Shown here piece by piece: positions 3,981-6,702 of a stretch of 6,702 nt of DNA. The notes under the pieces are model-generated. The model did not search any database and was not told where the DNA came from. It saw only the letters and a program-made list of their open reading frames with translations. The DNA lies in contig CALKYL010000211.1 in the NCBI GenBank assembly GCA_938003515.1, positions 1 to 6,702 on the forward strand, written 5' to 3'. The stretch's first letter is position 1; each line of letters begins with the position of its first letter. This DNA is from an uncultured bacterium (GTDB lineage Bacteria > Planctomycetota > UBA1135 > UBA2386). Both the position numbers and the translations under genes were made by a program.

Positions 3981-6702
3981 ATGACGGAAGCCAAAAACCA
4001 GCCCGGAAGGATCGCGATCGTCGGCCGCGCCGGTCGCTTCCCCGGCGCCGTCGACGTCGAGCAGCTGTGGCGCATGCTCGCCGAGGGCCGGGTGGCGACC
4101 ACCTGGCTGACCGACGAGCAGCTGCTCGCGGCCGGCGTGTCCAAGCGCCGGCTGGCCGACCCGAACTACGTGCGCGCGGCCAACGTGCTGCCGCACACCG
4201 AGTGCTTCGACGCCGGCTTCTTCGGGTTCTCGCCGCGCGAGGCGTCGATCCTCGACCCCCAGCACCGGCACTTCCTCGAGTGCGCCTGGGAGGCGCGTGA
4301 GGACGCCGGCCACGTGCCCGAGCGCTTCGACGGCCGCATCGGCGTGTTCGCCGGCGTCGGCATGCAGGCCTACTTCACCTTCAACATCCTGTCGAACCCC
4401 GACCTCGTCGACGACGTCGGCCTGTTCCTGCTGCGCCACACCGGCAACGACAAGGACTTCCTGCCGACCAGGCTGTCCTACCTGCTGAACCTCACGGGCC
4501 CGTCCGTGTCGGTGCAGACCGCGTGCTCCACCGGGCTCGTGTCGGTGCACATGGCGATGAACTCGCTGCTGGCCATGGAGTGCGACCTCGCGATCGCCGG
4601 CGGCGTGACGATCGAGCTGCCGCACGGCGTCGGCTACCGCTACGCGGAGGGCGAGATCCTGTCGCCGGACGGCCTGTGCCGCGCGTTCGACGACGACAGC
4701 CAGGGCACCGTGTTCGGATCGGGCGTCGCGCTCGTCGTGCTGCGCCGGCTCGAGGACGCGCTCGCCGACGGCGACGACGTCAAGGCGGTGATCGTCGGGT
4801 CCGCGGTCAACAACGACGGCGCGAGCAAGGTCGGCTACCTCGCGCCGTCGATCGACGGCCAGGCGGCGGCCGCCGCCGAGGCGCTCGCGATGGCCGAGGT
4901 CGACCCGGCCACCGTCAGCTACGTCGAAGCGCACGGCACCGGCACGCCGATCGGCGACCCGATCGAGCTCGCCGGCCTCACGCAGGCCTACGGCGACGGC
5001 GGCCGCGGCTTCTGCGGCATCGGCTCGATCAAGACCAACATCGGCCACCTCGACACCGCCGCCGGCACCGCGAGCCTGATCAAGGTCGTCGAGGCGCTGC
5101 GGCGCGGACAGCTGCCGCCGACGGCCAACTTCAGGAAGCCCAACAGCCGCTTCGACTTCGCCAAGAGCCCGTTCTACGTCGTCGACGCGCTGCGGCCGTG
5201 GCCGCGAAGCGACCGGCCGCGCCGCGCCGGCGTCAACTCGCTCGGCGTCGGCGGCACCAACGCGCACGTCGTCGTCGAGGAGGCGCCGCCGCGCGCGCCC
5301 GCGCCCGCGGTCGACGGCTGGCACCTGCTGCCGATCTCGGCCCGCACGCGGGCGTCGCTCGACGGCGCCCGCGACAAGTGGCGCGCGTTCGCCGACGGCG
5401 ACGACGTGCCGGCGCTGGTCGACGTCGCGTTCACGCTGCAGCAGGGCCGCCGCACGTTCGACGAGCGGCTCGCGATCGCCGCGCGGCACCCCGACGACCT
5501 GCGCCGGGCGCTGGCCGGGGAGGCCCCGTGGCTGGTCGGCTCCGGCTCGGCGGCGAAGGGCGCTCCCGAGATCGTGTTCGCGTTCCCCGGCGGCGGCGCC
5601 CAGTATCCGGGCGCCGGCCGCGACCTGCTGCGGCAGTCCGACGTGTTCGCGGCCGCCGTCGACGCGTGCTTCGCCGGGCTCGCGGGCGACGCGCCCGAGG
5701 CACTGCGGGAGGTGATGTTCGAGCGCGCCTTCGACGACCGCGAGGCGCGCGACAAGCTCAACCGCTCGGCGTGGGCGATCCCGGCGCTGTTCGTGCTGGA
5801 GTACGCCTACGCGCGCTGGTGGCAGGCGCACGGCGTCGAACCCGACCGCATCGTCGCGCACAGCGTCGGCGAGTACGCGGGCGCGGTGCTCGCCGGCGCG
5901 CTGCCGCTGGACGACGCGCTGCGCGTCGTCGCGCTGCGCGGCCGCGTCATGGACCGGGCGCCGGCCGGCGCGATGACGACGGTGCCGGCCGACGAGGCGA
6001 CGGTGCGGGCGCTGATCGGCGACGCGCTCGACATCGCCGCGCTCAACGCGCCGCAGCTGACGCTGGTGTCGGGCGCCGTCGACGCGATCGCCGCCCTCGA
6101 GGAGCGGCTGCGCGGCGGCGAGCACGAGGCGAAGCGCGTGCACATCGACGTGGCGTCGCACAGCCGCGTGCTCGACGGCCAGCTCGACGCGTTCCGGGAG
6201 GGCTTCGCCGGCGTGCGCTTCGGCGCGGTCGGGATCCCGATGGTCTCGTCGCTGCGCGGCGCGATGGGCGAGGGCGACGACTTCCGCAGCGCGGACTACT
6301 GGGTGCGGCACCTGCGGCACACCGTGCGCTTCACGCAGGCCGTGCAGGCGGCGCTCGACGGGCCGAACCGCGTCGTGCTCGAGGTCGGGCCCGGCCAGAC
6401 GCTCGGCCCGCTGGTCGGCATGGCCGAGGTCGCCCATCCGGCGCGCGCGGTGCTGGCCTCGGCGCGGCGGCCGAAGGACTCGGGCGACAACGTCGGCGTC
6501 GCGATGGCGGCGCTCGGCGCGCTGTGGGCGAACGGCGTGGAGCTCGACTGGTCGGCGCTGCGCCACGGAGGCGGCCGGCGCGTGTCGCTGCCGAGCTACG
6601 CGTTCGAGAAGCAACGCCACTGGATCGAGCCCTGGCGGCCCCGCACCGACGAGGCTGCGACCGAGGCGGCGCTCGCGCTGCTTCGCCGCGCGGACCTCGG
6701 CG
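3981..6702 (+). CDS. Type I modular polyketide synthase, KS-AT module (C-terminus outside window)
   Basis: 907 codons are visible from ATG 3981 and the frame is still open at the right edge. The ketosynthase (about residues 9-430) is complete. C182 lies in QTACSTGLVSVH, H318 in EAHGTGTPIGDP and H356 in KTNIGHLDTAAG, the Cys-His-His triad for decarboxylative condensation; GVGGTNAHVVVEE closes the domain. After a linker, the acyltransferase (about 527-860) begins FAFPGGGAQYPGAG, with nucleophile S628 in AHSVGEY (usually GHSxGEY), R-G-R-V-M, and the VASH box at 724-727 (H727 catalytic). The post-AT linker LPSYAFEKQRHW (870-881) follows. Later domains (KR, DH, ER, ACP or others) are not visible. 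The AT loads an extender unit. VASH is nearer to methylmalonyl-type YASH than to malonyl-type HAFH, yet V after the active serine is malonyl-like, so specificity is uncertain. The protein starts directly with KS: no loading AT, ACP or docking coiled coil is evident. It is probably an early gene of a biosynthetic cluster to the right. Confidence 0.97.
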   Translation, partial: MTEAKNQPGRIAIVGRAGRFPGAVDVEQLWRMLAEGRVATTWLTDEQLLAAGVSKRRLADPNYVRAANVLPHTECFDAGFFGFSPREASILDPQHRHFLECAWEAREDAGHVPERFDGRIGVFAGVGMQAYFTFNILSNPDLVDDVGLFLLRHTGNDKDFLPTRLSYLLNLTGPSVSVQTACSTGLVSVHMAMNSLLAMECDLAIAGGVTIELPHGVGYRYAEGEILSPDGLCRAFDDDSQGTVFGSGVALVVLRRLEDALADGDDVKAVIVGSAVNNDGASKVGYLAPSIDGQAAAAAEALAMAEVDPATVSYVEAHGTGTPIGDPIELAGLTQAYGDGGRGFCGIGSIKTNIGHLDTAAGTASLIKVVEALRRGQLPPTANFRKPNSRFDFAKSPFYVVDALRPWPRSDRPRRAGVNSLGVGGTNAHVVVEEAPPRAPAPAVDGWHLLPISARTRASLDGARDKWRAFADGDDVPALVDVAFTLQQGRRTFDERLAIAARHPDDLRRALAGEAPWLVGSGSAAKGAPEIVFAFPGGGAQYPGAGRDLLRQSDVFAAAVDACFAGLAGDAPEALREVMFERAFDDREARDKLNRSAWAIPALFVLEYAYARWWQAHGVEPDRIVAHSVGEYAGAVLAGALPLDDALRVVALRGRVMDRAPAGAMTTVPADEATVRALIGDALDIAALNAPQLTLVSGAVDAIAALEERLRGGEHEAKRVHIDVASHSRVLDGQLDAFREGFAGVRFGAVGIPMVSSLRGAMGEGDDFRSADYWVRHLRHTVRFTQAVQAALDGPNRVVLEVGPGQTLGPLVGMAEVAHPARAVLASARRPKDSGDNVGVAMAALGALWANGVELDWSALRHGGGRRVSLPSYAFEKQRHWIEPWRPRTDEAATEAALALLRRADLG

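Noticed and set aside
3839..4300. 153-residue plus-strand frame starting at ATG 3839
   Set aside because: Arg/Pro-rich and out of frame with the PKS it overlaps; its start only shares the repeated CCGAGCATGAC string with the true PKS start.
3957..6620. 887-residue minus-strand frame over the PKS
   Set aside because: Antisense shadow produced by high GC at third positions; rich in Arg, Ala, Val, His and Asp with no motif, while the plus strand has full KS and AT motifs.
1..6702. CRISPR array, insertion sequence, phage genes, rRNA or riboswitch (including a cobalamin riboswitch before the B12-binding gene)
   Set aside because: No regularly spaced repeats, transposase or integrase motifs, rRNA segments or B12-box-like leader could be seen; the intergenic regions are too short and lack the conserved cores.

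Overview
The window is very GC-rich bacterial DNA, and codons in the called genes end almost always in G or C. It carries a secreted FAS1 protein with a Gram-negative-style signal peptide, an ECF sigma/anti-sigma pair, a tRNA with an encoded CCA end, and the start of a modular polyketide synthase. This suits a large-genome, metabolically rich Gram-negative lineage such as Myxococcota, or a high-GC Planctomycetota or Acidobacteriota. The sequence alone does not settle the phylum.

Layout. (1) 1-961, minus strand: the start and middle of a cobalamin-binding protein whose C-terminus lies beyond the left edge. It has the Wx9EH motif of CarH-type B12 photoreceptor modules but no recognisable MerR-type DNA-binding domain. 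(2) 962-1112: a divergent intergenic region with a plausible promoter for gene 1 and a GC-rich inverted repeat. (3) 1113-2018, plus: a secreted protein of two tandem FAS1 (fasciclin) domains, followed by a strong hairpin. (4) 2101-2727 and 2724-3521, plus: an ECF sigma factor translationally coupled (GTGA overlap) to a one-TM anti-sigma factor with an RskA-like C-terminal domain, again followed by a hairpin. (5) 3662-3737, plus: tRNA-Phe(GAA) with its own promoter. (6) 3738-3980: a non-coding gap. (7) 3981 to the right edge, plus: a type I polyketide synthase, KS then AT, running out of the window.

How the genes work together. The clearest functional unit is FAS1 protein, ECF sigma and RskA-like anti-sigma. 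In mycobacteria SigK, restrained by the membrane protein RskA, controls the FAS1-domain antigens MPT70 and MPT83. The same three components sit side by side here, so the sigma factor probably controls the FAS1 gene and its own operon. The cobalamin protein is divergent from the FAS1 gene and shares its upstream region; a regulatory link is only a hypothesis. The PKS is separated by the tRNA and is probably the first gene of a biosynthetic cluster to the right.

Nothing here is proved to be a new system. The best leads are the FAS1-sigma-RskA arrangement, the HTH-less CarH-like cobalamin protein beside it, and the PKS starting just downstream of a tRNA gene.
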